Assembly: GCA_050288105.1 (NCBI GenBank)
Contig: JBNKDE010000014.1
Span: 42,132-106,131, forward strand
Direction of reading: 5' to 3'
DNA from: JACNJF01 sp050288105
GTDB lineage: Bacteria; Pseudomonadota; Gammaproteobacteria; GCA-001735895
DNA length: 64,000 bases
Shown piece after piece: positions 8,860 through 18,029 of the stretch. The notes under the pieces were generated by a model. That model made no database searches, was not told the DNA's origin, and worked only from the letters and a program-made list of their open reading frames with translations. Numbering within the stretch: position 1 is the first letter of the stretch; each line of letters starts with the position of its first letter. The translations under genes were made by a program, and so were the position numbers.

Positions 8860-9993
8860 ATGGTTAAGGTACCTGGTCGCCTGATGGAGTCGTGGCAGGA
8901 TCCTTCATCCCAGCCTTATGTTCAGTTAAAACGGGTCACCCGTCAGTATGGTGACCTGTATGCGGTAGACGATGTCAGCCTGGATATCTACCAGGGTGAA
9001 TTTTTTTCCTTACTGGGCAGCTCGGGTTGCGGCAAGTCGACGCTATTACGCATGCTTGCCGGACTTGAGATGCCGACCAGTGGACGTATTCTGATCGATG
9101 GGGTGGACGTCACCGATGTGCCCCCCTATCGTCGCCCGGTAAATATGATGTTCCAGTCCTATGCGCTGTTTCCACACATGTCGGTGGAAAACAATATTGC
9201 GTTTGGCCTGAAGCAGGAAAAACTCTCTGCCGATGAGCGTAAAGAGCGCATTGAACAGATGCTCAAGCTGCTGCACATTGAGCCTTTGCGTCAACGCCGA
9301 CCGGATCAGTTATCGGGAGGACAAAAACAACGCGTGGCCCTCGCCAGAAGCCTGGCCAAGCATCCCAAGCTGCTGTTGCTGGATGAGCCGCTGGGTGCAC
9401 TGGATAAACGCCTGCGTGAAAACACCCAGTTTGAGCTGGTCAACCTGCAGGAAAAACTGGGCATTACCTTTATCACGGTCACGCATGATCAGGAAGAGGC
9501 GATGACCATGTCCTCGCGTATCGCCGTTATGCACGATGGGCATATCGTACAGGTGGATACACCATCTGGAATTTATGAATATCCCAACTCGCGATTCGTG
9601 GCCGGCTTTGTCGGCTCGATCAATCTGTTTGAAGGCAAGGTCATCGAGCGTAACGATGCAGAAGCGATCATCGAAGGTGCGGACGGTGAACAGTATCATA
9701 TGCACTGCCTGCAACCACTGGCGCTGGGTTCACCAGTTGTGGTTGCGGTACGGCCAGAAAAAATTCGGCTCGCGCGCGAGGCTAACGACAGCGCAGTAAA
9801 CCAGATCAGGGGTCGCGTAGAAGACATCGCCTACCTGGGTGATGTTTCCATCTTCCACCTCAAAACTGCCTCCGGGCGCAAGCTACAGATGACTCTTACC
9901 AATACCCGTCCAATCATCGAACAAACCCTGACCTGGGGTGAGCAAGTAGTGGTTGAATGGGACCCTGATGGTGGCGTGGTGCTAACCGAATGA
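8860..9993 (+). CDS. potG: Polyamine ABC transporter ATP-binding protein
   Basis: A 377-residue ATPase that drives polyamine uptake. The Walker A motif is GSSGCGKST, the signature LSGGQKQRVALARSL, Walker B LLLLDEPLGALD and the switch histidine is in TVTHDQEEA. The C-terminal third (from about 290) is the TOBE-type regulatory domain of PotA/PotG proteins. It starts 11 bases after potF and its stop overlaps the potH start by ATGA, so translation is coupled. A second in-frame ATG at 8884 is possible; the upstream one is kept for its AGGG site. Confidence 0.93.
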   Translation: MVKVPGRLMESWQDPSSQPYVQLKRVTRQYGDLYAVDDVSLDIYQGEFFSLLGSSGCGKSTLLRMLAGLEMPTSGRILIDGVDVTDVPPYRRPVNMMFQSYALFPHMSVENNIAFGLKQEKLSADERKERIEQMLKLLHIEPLRQRRPDQLSGGQKQRVALARSLAKHPKLLLLDEPLGALDKRLRENTQFELVNLQEKLGITFITVTHDQEEAMTMSSRIAVMHDGHIVQVDTPSGIYEYPNSRFVAGFVGSINLFEGKVIERNDAEAIIEGADGEQYHMHCLQPLALGSPVVVAVRPEKIRLAREANDSAVNQIRGRVEDIAYLGDVSIFHLKTASGRKLQMTLTNTRPIIEQTLTWGEQVVVEWDPDGGVVLTE

Positions 9994-10913
9994 AGCTGAA
10001 TCTGCACACTCTGCAGGACAGACTTTCCAGCGGCTGGGGACGCCGAATCAGCATAGGGTTACCTTATCTGTGGCTGGGTATTTTATTCCTGTTGCCTTTC
10101 CTGATTGTGCTGAAGATCAGTCTGGCTGAACCCATGCTCAACCAGCCGCCCTATACGCCGCTAACCACCCTGAGCGATGATTCCGTATTACAGATCAATA
10201 TCAACCTGGGCAATTATGTACTGCTGAGCGAAGACCCACTCTACCTGGATGCCTTTATTAATTCGCTACGCGTGGCCGCCATCAGCACCCTGCTCTGCCT
10301 GCTTATCGGATATCCGATGGCGTACACCATTGCCACCGTCAAACAGAGCTGGCGTAATATCCTGCTAATGATGATTATCCTGCCTTTCTGGACCTCATTC
10401 CTGATCCGTGTCTACGCCTGGATTGGTATCCTTAAGCCGCAGGGCATACTCAATGATTTACTGCTGGCGCTAGGTGTCATTAACCATCCGCTGGCGATAC
10501 TGCACACCCAGCTCGCAGTTTACATCGGCATAGTATATTCCTATCTTCCGTTTATGATCCTTCCGCTGTACGCCAACCTGGCGAAGCTCGATCACAGCCT
10601 GCTGGAGGCTTCTGCAGATCTTGGTGCGCGCCCACTCACATCGTTTTTGCGTATCACTTTTCCGCTCTCTCTACCCGGAGTCATCGCGGGAAGCATGCTG
10701 GTTTTTATCCCTGCGGTTGGCGAGTTTGTTATCCCGGACCTGCTGGGCGGGCCGGATAGCCTGATGGTAGGAAAGTTGATGTGGACTGAGTTTTTCTCCA
10801 ATAAGGACTGGCCGCTGGCATCCGCGCTGGCGATCTGCATATTGTTCCTGCTGGTAATCCCGTTTATCGCAATGCAGCGTCTGCACCAGCGATTCGAGGA
10901 CAAATCCATATGA
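9990..10913 (+). CDS. potH: Polyamine ABC transporter permease PotH
   Basis: A 307-residue inner-membrane permease with about six helices. The first helix (about 23-44) is followed by a periplasmic loop, then the permease core with the EAA motif EASADLGARPLTSFLRITFPL contacting the ATPase. Length and loop pattern match PotB/PotH. Overlaps of four bases on both sides (ATGA) show tight coupling within potFGHI. Confidence 0.92.
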   Translation: MKLNLHTLQDRLSSGWGRRISIGLPYLWLGILFLLPFLIVLKISLAEPMLNQPPYTPLTTLSDDSVLQININLGNYVLLSEDPLYLDAFINSLRVAAISTLLCLLIGYPMAYTIATVKQSWRNILLMMIILPFWTSFLIRVYAWIGILKPQGILNDLLLALGVINHPLAILHTQLAVYIGIVYSYLPFMILPLYANLAKLDHSLLEASADLGARPLTSFLRITFPLSLPGVIAGSMLVFIPAVGEFVIPDLLGGPDSLMVGKLMWTEFFSNKDWPLASALAICILFLLVIPFIAMQRLHQRFEDKSI

Positions 10914-11701
10914 AGCTACGTCACCTGATGTTGGCAATAGTGGCATTTGGTTATGCCTTTCTCTACATTCCGGTGATGCTGCTGGTGCTGTACTCCTTTA
11001 ATGAATCCCGCCTGGTCACGGTATGGGGCGGGTTTTCCATGAAATGGTATTCAGAATTAATCCATAATGAATCGCTGCTTAGCGCTGCCTGGCTGAGTTT
11101 GCGTATAGCCACCGTAAATGCCAGTTTTGCTGTGGTGCTGGGCACACTGGCTGCTTTCTCTCTTAATCGATACCGCAGGTTTCGCGGTCGCACCGGATTC
11201 GAGTTATTACTATCGGCACCACTGGTGATGCCAGATGTCATTATCGGGCTTTCATTGTTGCTGTTATTTGTCTCGCTGGAGCAACTGATCGGGTGGCCCG
11301 CTGGTCGTGGTTTCACCACCATCAGCCTGGCCCATATTACATTTAGCCTGGCTTACGCAGCAGTCGTCATCCGCGGCAGAATCGGCCAGCTTGACCCGTT
11401 GCTGGAGCAGGCTGCAATGGATCTGGGTGCGCGTCCATTGACGGTATTTTTACAAATCACCCTCCCCCTGCTTACTCCAGCCCTGATTTCTGCCTGGTTG
11501 CTGGCGTTCACGCTGTCGCTGGATGATCTGGTGATCGCCAGCTTTGTCTCAGGCCCCGGCTCTACTACCCTGCCCATGTGGATTTATTCCAGTGTGCGTC
11601 TGGGCATCACCCCTGAAATCAATGCACTGGCATCGCTGATGCTGCTTTTTGTTGGCATTGCGGTGGTTTCTTCCAACCGGCTGCTGAATAAAAAACAATA
11701 A
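10910..11701 (+). CDS. potI: Polyamine ABC transporter permease PotI
   Basis: A 263-residue permease subunit that pairs with PotH to form the polyamine channel. About six helices are visible, with the EAA loop EQAAMDLGARPLTVFLQITL near residue 165. The conserved N-terminal YSFNESR segment fits PotC/PotI. It is the last gene of the operon; no clear terminator hairpin follows in the 20 bases before the convergent WYL regulator gene. Confidence 0.92.
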   Translation: MKLRHLMLAIVAFGYAFLYIPVMLLVLYSFNESRLVTVWGGFSMKWYSELIHNESLLSAAWLSLRIATVNASFAVVLGTLAAFSLNRYRRFRGRTGFELLLSAPLVMPDVIIGLSLLLLFVSLEQLIGWPAGRGFTTISLAHITFSLAYAAVVIRGRIGQLDPLLEQAAMDLGARPLTVFLQITLPLLTPALISAWLLAFTLSLDDLVIASFVSGPGSTTLPMWIYSSVRLGITPEINALASLMLLFVGIAVVSSNRLLNKKQ

Positions 11702-11721
11702 CGCATGACAACTGACCGGGC

Positions 11722-12690
11722 CTAGTACAGAGCCGCCATTTCAGCGATCAGATTTTTCAGCTTTAGCCTCAGGCTGGCGGGCCCCAGAACCTCAACCTCG
11801 GCACCATGGCGCAAGATATCCATCAATAACTCGGGTTCCTGACTAAACGGCAATGACAGATAGTAGCGCCCCTCGTCATCGAAATGCGCCTGCTGCTGCG
11901 AATGCCATTGCTCCTGGGCAACCCAACGCGCCCGCTCAGGACTAAAGCGCAACTCTGCCCACTGAATACTGGCACCGGAAAAAATACCATAGCCACTGGC
12001 CAGCTCCTGATTTAACACCACTTCATCAAGCTCAACCGCCTTATCGCTTAGCACCTCGACCTTGCTGATCGCATCTACCGCGAAACTTCGTATCGCCTCA
12101 CGCTGGTGACACCAGCTATCGAGATACCAGTTATCACGATAAAAGGTTAGTCGTTGCGGTGAGACCACACGTTGGCTGGACTTCCCGGCACTGCGATTAA
12201 AATGCGTGATAGCTAACTGTCGCCGATTCAATAGTGCCTGACTGATCACCTGAAAGTGATTATCCCCCTGAATCAGGCGCGCCTGACTCAGAATCCGTAT
12301 ACGCCGGGTAATCTCTTCCACGCTGTGATCACCCTGATCCAGCAGCGCGCGGATACGTGCCTGCAAAGGCTGTATATGCTCAGACAATAGGCCCGGCTGC
12401 AGATTGTCCAGCCAGGCATTCATCGTTAATAGCGCATGTATTTCACCGGTATTGAACCACAGACCGGGTAATTGATAACTGCCCTGTTCTCCAGGCTGAT
12501 GCTGATAGCAATAGGCGCGCTGCTCGCGATCCCACACAATGGGCGCACCCAGCCGATCGCGCAGGTATTCCAGATCGCGTTTGAAGGTTGCTGCTGACAC
12601 CTCCAGGGTATCGAGAAATTTTTGCCGTGTCACATAACGCGAATTATTCAGCATTTGATCAATCAGGTGGAATCGCTCAGTTCTATCCAT
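11722..12690 (-). CDS. WYL-domain transcriptional regulator
   Basis: A 322-residue DNA-binding protein. The N-terminal DeoR-like winged helix spans about residues 5-60 (VTRQKFLDTLEVSAATFKRD). The WYL domain starts about 150 and includes RLTFYRDNWYLDSWCHQREA; the C-terminal WCX part ends with the family-typical ILRHGAEVEVLGPASLR. WYL proteins sense ligands, sometimes nucleic acids, and many control DNA-damage or defence genes, but no defence genes lie nearby. It is divergent from a cupin-like gene, with a 15-bp palindrome in between that could be its operator. Confidence 0.85.
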   Translation of the reverse strand: MDRTERFHLIDQMLNNSRYVTRQKFLDTLEVSAATFKRDLEYLRDRLGAPIVWDREQRAYCYQHQPGEQGSYQLPGLWFNTGEIHALLTMNAWLDNLQPGLLSEHIQPLQARIRALLDQGDHSVEEITRRIRILSQARLIQGDNHFQVISQALLNRRQLAITHFNRSAGKSSQRVVSPQRLTFYRDNWYLDSWCHQREAIRSFAVDAISKVEVLSDKAVELDEVVLNQELASGYGIFSGASIQWAELRFSPERARWVAQEQWHSQQQAHFDDEGRYYLSLPFSQEPELLMDILRHGAEVEVLGPASLRLKLKNLIAEMAALY

Positions 12691-12721
12691 TGGCTACTCG
12701 CTTTTAAAAAAATAAACACAG

Positions 12722-12736
12722 GCTCACCTGGTGAGC
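12722..12736. promoter_or_regulatory. 15-bp palindrome between the WYL regulator and cupin-like gene
   Basis: GCTCACCTGGTGAGC, perfect seven-base arms around one T, 32 bases upstream of the WYL-regulator ATG and before all plausible starts of the divergent gene. Position and symmetry suit autoregulation by the WYL protein, which is inference. Confidence 0.5.
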
Positions 12737-12769
12737 TACTGGCTCAGGATAATAGCATTCATTCGAACA

Positions 12770-13324
12770 ATGATGAGAACCCAAATTATGTCTTTTATGG
12801 AAACAGTTTTATTCAAGTGTTCTTCCTACCTACGCTGTCGAGTCATCCGTGGGGAGAACCAGCAACCGTACCTGGAACGCTACCACCTGTTACGTCTACC
12901 ATTTGGTATTCATATCTACCTGCATCGCTTTGTCGCCAGTGACCCCGGACGCGCACTGCACAATCATCCCTGGCGATCCGCGTTATCACTGGTTTTAAGC
13001 GGCAGCTACCAGGAAACCCGACTCGGCGACAGCCGAAATGATTATGCGCTGGTGACCCGTAACATCAGCGCCGGACACCTTAATTTCATTAGCGGTAAAA
13101 TCTATCATCGCATTAACCTGGCACCCGGCCAGCAGGCCTGGACCCTGTTTATACACACTGCCAGCCATACCAGTTGGGGGTTTCTCAATACCGATGAGCG
13201 AAAGTTCAGTTATACCGACCATAACCAGGCTCTTAACAGTGTTAGCAACCCGTTATGGTGGAAAACAGCGCTGCGGCCATTACAAAATCCGCAGATGCGT
13301 GCGAGCCAACAACCCAGGTTTTAA
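12770..13324 (+). CDS. Cupin-like protein of unknown function
   Basis: A protein of about 184 residues; the start is uncertain (ATG at 12770, 12773 or 12788, none with a strong ribosome site). The body reads like a small double-stranded beta-helix: RYHLLRLPFGIHIYLHRF, then DPGRALHNHPWR with closely spaced histidines that could bind a metal, LSLVLSGSY and, later, KIYHRINL. No enzyme family is recognised with certainty. It is divergent from the WYL regulator and may be its target. The end is 73 bases before mobB. Confidence 0.55.
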   Translation: MMRTQIMSFMETVLFKCSSYLRCRVIRGENQQPYLERYHLLRLPFGIHIYLHRFVASDPGRALHNHPWRSALSLVLSGSYQETRLGDSRNDYALVTRNISAGHLNFISGKIYHRINLAPGQQAWTLFIHTASHTSWGFLNTDERKFSYTDHNQALNSVSNPLWWKTALRPLQNPQMRASQQPRF

Positions 13325-13397
13325 CTTTATTGAAGATCACGCCGGGTGTTATCATGCCGCCTGTAAAAATAAACCAGAATTAACGCAGACCGGCATC

Positions 13398-13934
13398 ATG
13401 CCCCCATTCAGTAATACCCGAGTTCTTGGTTTCGCCGCCTATAGCGGAACCGGTAAAACAACGTTGCTCAAACAGCTCATTCCCCAGCTGCGCGCGCGTG
13501 GCCTACGTATTGCGGTGATTAAGCATTCACACCATGATTTTGAAATCGATCATCCCGGCAAAGACAGCTATGAATTACATCATGCCGGATCGCTGCAAAC
13601 CCTGATTACCTCGAAATACCGCAGTGCGCTTATCACCGAAAAACCAGAATTACCGGAGCCTGACTTTGCCACCACACTGGCCATGATTGACAGCGAGCGT
13701 GTTGATCTGGTGCTGGTAGAAGGTTTCAGGGATGAAACGCAATTAGCACGCATTGAACTGCATCGACCCGCGCTCAACAAACCGCTCATTCATCCTGATG
13801 CGGATAATATAATTGCGATTGCGAGTGACCAGCCTGTACAGACGCATCTACCCGTATTAGACCTGAACCAGGTTTCTCAAATTGCCGATTTCATTGTCAA
13901 CTGGTGTCAGCTGGAAAACGCGCCAGCGCTTTAA
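13398..13934 (+). CDS. mobB: Molybdopterin-guanine dinucleotide biosynthesis protein B
   Basis: A 178-residue P-loop GTPase that assists MobA in attaching GMP to molybdopterin. The start is ATG 13398 (MPPFSNTRVLGF); the open frame extends further upstream only as a shadow of the preceding gene. The P-loop is YSGTGKTTLL (about residues 15-24), followed by VIKHSHHDFEIDHPGKDS, which is diagnostic for MobB, and VLVEGFRDE. No molybdoenzyme, mobA or moa gene is in the window, so it appears here as a lone gene. Confidence 0.92.
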   Translation: MPPFSNTRVLGFAAYSGTGKTTLLKQLIPQLRARGLRIAVIKHSHHDFEIDHPGKDSYELHHAGSLQTLITSKYRSALITEKPELPEPDFATTLAMIDSERVDLVLVEGFRDETQLARIELHRPALNKPLIHPDADNIIAIASDQPVQTHLPVLDLNQVSQIADFIVNWCQLENAPAL

Positions 13935-14213
13935 TTAGCATCCTGTTTTTGTTTATTTTATTAGTGCAAAGCGATTCATTTCTGCTTTACTTATAGTGCC
14001 GGATAACTCGAAGTAAGCATATGATTACCAACGTCGTCATCAATCGACTGTTGGGTATAAGGCAGCGAAGCGTTTTCTACTTTTCATTTTATTACCACGG
14101 AAGAACTGTTTACGAATAATAGGACCAGCCATTATTCCGTATGCAACATTTATCATAGAGCAATGCGTCGTCAGCTCCGGGTTTAACTGGTGATATAAAT
14201 TTTTGGAAACGCG

Positions 14214-17200
14214 ATGATTCAAAAACTGGTTCTTCTCAAAGCACTGCTAACTGCGGCCCTGGCATTAAGTGGCCTGCTGCTTTACGTTCCTGTCAGCCTC
14301 GCTCAGCAGGCTGAAAATACTGCTTTAAGAGAGGTCACTTTACAGCTGCTGTGGAAACACCAGTTTGAGTTTGCCGGATTCTATGCGGCAAAAGAGAAAG
14401 GTTTTTACCAGGCTGCCGGCCTCAAGGTCAACATTCAACCCTTTATTCCCGGCGCAGACGCACCGATAAAAAAGGTTATTGATGGACAGGCGGACTTCGC
14501 TGTGGGTGATTCAACCCTTATCGTCAATCGCGCCAAAGGAGCTCCAGTAAAACTGCTGGCCAATATCTTCCAGCATAGCCCTTACGTGTTACTTACCCTG
14601 GCCGATTCAGGCATTCATTCACCAGCTCAAATGGTCGGCAAAAAAATTATGCTCGCCAAGCATGAAGAGTCTAATGCCGAGATTAAAGCCATGCTGGCCT
14701 CCGAGTCAGTTAGCCTGGACCAGATGCAGGTCATTGAACACAGCTTCCAGGTAGATTCATTAATCAATGGTGATGTGGATATCATGTCTGCATACGCATC
14801 CAATGAACCGGCTGTTTTAAAGCAAAAGGGCATCAGATTTAACGTCATTAATCCACTCAACTATGGTATCGATTTTTACGGCAATAATATCTACACCAGT
14901 GAGCAACTTGAGCAAAAAGACCCTGCATTAGCCGAAGCCTTTACGCTGGCGAGCCTCAGGGGCTGGCAGTACGCACTACAACATAAGGAAGAAATGATAG
15001 AGCTTATCCTGCAGAAATATTCGCAGGAAAAATCCATTGAAGCACTTAAGTTTGAAGCCGATGCGATTGAACAATTCATTCTGCCTGATTACATTCCCAT
15101 CGGCGAGGTAAACCTGGATCGCCTGCAGAGAATTGCCGACGTCTACAAACATCTGGGGGCTATTCCAAAAGATTTTTCACCTAAAGAAATTCTGAGTGAA
15201 AATATCCAGCAAGAGCAAAAGTTAAATTTAAGCTTGACTGAAAAACAGTGGATCAGCGAACATCGCAGCGTTGTCATTGGCGTAGACCCTGACTGGGCAC
15301 CCTTTGAATTTATCGACGAGGATGGCAATTATTCCGGTATGGCCTCTGAATATATCAAGCTGGTTTCTCAAAGAACCGGCCTGATATTTAAGGTACAGGA
15401 TAATGAAACCTGGCTAGATGTCATTAATAGTGCCAAAGCGGGCAAACTCGACCTGCTCCCCGCCATTAGCTGGTCTGCACAACGAAGTAACTACCTGAAT
15501 TTTACCAGCCCGCATATGAGCTATCCCATGGTGATTTTAACCAATAAGGAAAGCGAGTTTATCAGCCAGATTGAGTCACTGGATGGTAAAAAAGTGGTTG
15601 TAGTCGATGGCTATGTAACCGAGGAATTGTTACGCAGCAAACATCCGAATATTGAGTTAATAGAAGCAAAGAATATCAACCAGGCGCTGGACATACTTTC
15701 TTCGAATGATGCCGATGCCTACATTGATAACCTGGCCAGCATTACCTACAGCGTGAATAAACGTGGCATAAACAATCTGCGTATATCAGGCACCACACCT
15801 TATGAATTCTCACTGGGGTTTGCGGTTATTAAAAAGAATGATCAATTATTTAGTATATTGCAGAAAGCCATTAACTCAATAACTGACCAGGAACATCAGG
15901 CCATCCGCAACAAATGGATTAACCTGCGTGCTGAATCAGCCTTTCCTGTAGGAACCATACTGGAAATCACAGCAATTGCTGCATCGTTCCTGCTTATCAT
16001 GCTGTTCTGGAACCGAAAACTCTCCGCAGAGGTTAAGCGCAGGAAAATTTTTGAAAAAGAGCTTGCTTCCAAGGAAAAAAGATTTCGCGAATTATTTGAA
16101 AATAACAAGGCAATAGAGTTAATTATTGACCCGCAAAGCGGGGTCATAGTCGATGCAAACAATGCTGCACTAGCTTACTATGGCTACTCTAAAGAAGAGA
16201 TAAAACAGCAGAATATTACCGACATTAATACGCTGTCAAAGCAGCAGACACTGGCTCAGAGCAAACTGGCAGAGCTGCAGAAACAATCACATTTTTTCTT
16301 TAAACATCGATTAAAAAATGGCGAGATAAGAGACGTTGAAATTCATTCTGGACCCATTAACTGGGATGGAAAACAGTTACTCTACTCGATTATTCATGAC
16401 ATTACTGACCGGGTTATCGCTGAAAACGCCTTGATCAAGGCAAAGGCCGAAGCAGAGAAAGCCACACGTGTTAAGAGTGAATTCCTGGCTAATATGAGCC
16501 ATGAATTACGCACCCCCATGAATAGCGTCATTGGTATGACTGAACTGCTTATCGAAACCGATCTAGACCAGGAGCAGAAAAAGATGCTGGAGATTATTCA
16601 AAGCTCCGGCAAGGTTTTAATTTCAACGATTAACGACATCCTGGACTTTTCCAAACTGGAAGCGCAGCGTATGGAAATCGACCCACAGCTGTTTGAACTT
16701 AAGCCTTTTATCCAGGATATGTTCGAAACCATGCGTAGCCTGGCGAGGCAAAAGCCGCTCGAGCTGTTACTTGAATGCGACAATCAATGTGATGTGCTGA
16801 TGTACTGCGACGAAACCAAACTGCGCCAGATTCTCACCAATCTGGTTAGCAATGCAATCAAGTTTACTCCGCAGGGGTCAGTTACCCTGAAAGTCAGCCG
16901 CAAAAGCATTGATAACACACAGGCAAGCTTTCAGTTTCAGGTGATCGATACAGGTATCGGCATTTTCAGGGAACAGGTCGATCACCTGTTTGATTCCTTT
17001 ACCCAGGCTGAGCAATCAACAACCCGGCAGTTTGGCGGAACCGGACTAGGGCTGGCGATCAGTAAAAAACTCAGCACTCTGCTTGGTGGCGATATCCAGG
17101 TCCAGTCCAGCCCTGGAAAAGGTTCCTGCTTCACGCTCACCATAGATACCGTTTACAGGCTGTCAACACCCGCGCAGCCAACACAGCAACAGCTGACGTC

Positions 17201-17984
17201 TCAGGCAGAACCTGCGAAAAGACAAAGCTTTAATGCCCAGATACTGGTGGCAGAGGATGTATTACCCAACCGCATCCTGGTTCAGAAAATGCTGGAGAAA
17301 TTCGCGCTGAGCTGTGAGTTTGCGGAAAATGGGCAGGAAGCGGTTGAGTTGTTCAAAGCCCGCCACTACGACCTGATCCTGATGGATTGCCAGATGCCTA
17401 TTCTGGATGGTTATAGCGCCACAGAATTGATCAGAAAAATCGACCCCAAAATCCCGATTCTTGCACTAACAGCCAATGTCATGCGGGAAGACCGTGAAAA
17501 GGCTCTGGCCTGCGGAATGAATGATGTCATCACCAAACCGATACAGATAGACACACTGGGACAGTACCTGAATCAGTGGCTGGAGAATTACAAGATACCG
17601 CAAACCGATGCCGAGCAAGCACAGGAGCAGGCTGCACAGCAGGCCCTGGACAATTTAATCGATTATCAGCAGCTGGATAAATTCAAACAGGATCTGGAAG
17701 AAGATTTTGCCGAAATTTTCCACGCAATCCTGTCCAGTATTCCCTCAATGATTGATGAACTTGCCGAGCAAACACAGGATACAGAAGCATTAACCCGTCT
17801 GTTTCATAGCCTGAAATCACCCGCCGCCTCTATCGGCGCGATGGAATTATCCAGACTCGCAGAGAAATACGAATTGCAGTTGAAAAACAATCAGTTGCAG
17901 GATCTGTCGATTCCCATTCAATTGCTACGTGACCAGTTCAATGCGGTGAAAAAAGAACTGAAAGATTACCCTGTCAATGCCTGA
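14214..17984 (+). CDS. Hybrid histidine kinase with NMT1/THI5-like and SBP_bac_3 sensor domains
   Basis: A 1256-residue membrane sensor. After a signal or anchor segment (about 8-30) come an NMT1/THI5-like binding domain (about 40-265; LWKHQFEFAGFYAAKEKGFY) and a second periplasmic SBP_bac_3 domain (about 345-575; GVDPDWAPFEFIDEDG). A TM helix (about 580-598) leads to PAS (about 620-735), HisKA with His763 in MSHELRTPMN, HATPase (NAIKFTP, DTGIGIF, GTGLGLAIS), a receiver domain with Asp1058 (LMDCQMP) and a C-terminal Hpt with His1198 (LFHSLKSP). This is a complete phosphorelay in one chain. NMT1 domains bind pyrimidine-like or other small ligands, so the ligand is unknown. No dedicated response regulator is adjacent. 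A paralogous sensor lies at 27.0 kb. Confidence 0.9.
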   Translation: MIQKLVLLKALLTAALALSGLLLYVPVSLAQQAENTALREVTLQLLWKHQFEFAGFYAAKEKGFYQAAGLKVNIQPFIPGADAPIKKVIDGQADFAVGDSTLIVNRAKGAPVKLLANIFQHSPYVLLTLADSGIHSPAQMVGKKIMLAKHEESNAEIKAMLASESVSLDQMQVIEHSFQVDSLINGDVDIMSAYASNEPAVLKQKGIRFNVINPLNYGIDFYGNNIYTSEQLEQKDPALAEAFTLASLRGWQYALQHKEEMIELILQKYSQEKSIEALKFEADAIEQFILPDYIPIGEVNLDRLQRIADVYKHLGAIPKDFSPKEILSENIQQEQKLNLSLTEKQWISEHRSVVIGVDPDWAPFEFIDEDGNYSGMASEYIKLVSQRTGLIFKVQDNETWLDVINSAKAGKLDLLPAISWSAQRSNYLNFTSPHMSYPMVILTNKESEFISQIESLDGKKVVVVDGYVTEELLRSKHPNIELIEAKNINQALDILSSNDADAYIDNLASITYSVNKRGINNLRISGTTPYEFSLGFAVIKKNDQLFSILQKAINSITDQEHQAIRNKWINLRAESAFPVGTILEITAIAASFLLIMLFWNRKLSAEVKRRKIFEKELASKEKRFRELFENNKAIELIIDPQSGVIVDANNAALAYYGYSKEEIKQQNITDINTLSKQQTLAQSKLAELQKQSHFFFKHRLKNGEIRDVEIHSGPINWDGKQLLYSIIHDITDRVIAENALIKAKAEAEKATRVKSEFLANMSHELRTPMNSVIGMTELLIETDLDQEQKKMLEIIQSSGKVLISTINDILDFSKLEAQRMEIDPQLFELKPFIQDMFETMRSLARQKPLELLLECDNQCDVLMYCDETKLRQILTNLVSNAIKFTPQGSVTLKVSRKSIDNTQASFQFQVIDTGIGIFREQVDHLFDSFTQAEQSTTRQFGGTGLGLAISKKLSTLLGGDIQVQSSPGKGSCFTLTIDTVYRLSTPAQPTQQQLTSQAEPAKRQSFNAQILVAEDVLPNRILVQKMLEKFALSCEFAENGQEAVELFKARHYDLILMDCQMPILDGYSATELIRKIDPKIPILALTANVMREDREKALACGMNDVITKPIQIDTLGQYLNQWLENYKIPQTDAEQAQEQAAQQALDNLIDYQQLDKFKQDLEEDFAEIFHAILSSIPSMIDELAEQTQDTEALTRLFHSLKSPAASIGAMELSRLAEKYELQLKNNQLQDLSIPIQLLRDQFNAVKKELKDYPVNA

Positions 17985-18029
17985 TGCGTTGATCACCAGG
18001 CACCGACAGGGCGTTTGATGGGTTAACCC

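Noticed and set aside
13194..13397. Upstream extension of the mobB reading frame
   Set aside because: It lies out of frame inside the cupin-like gene, and MobB homology begins at the ATG at 13398.
14040..14222. 60-codon minus-strand ORF before the hybrid kinase
   Set aside because: It overlaps the kinase start, has no recognisable pattern and no strong ribosome site; the region looks like ordinary leader DNA.
18020..18029. GGGTTAACCC palindrome after pntB as a regulatory site
   Set aside because: It is short, sits next to the pntB stop and has no T-run; chance occurrence is likely.
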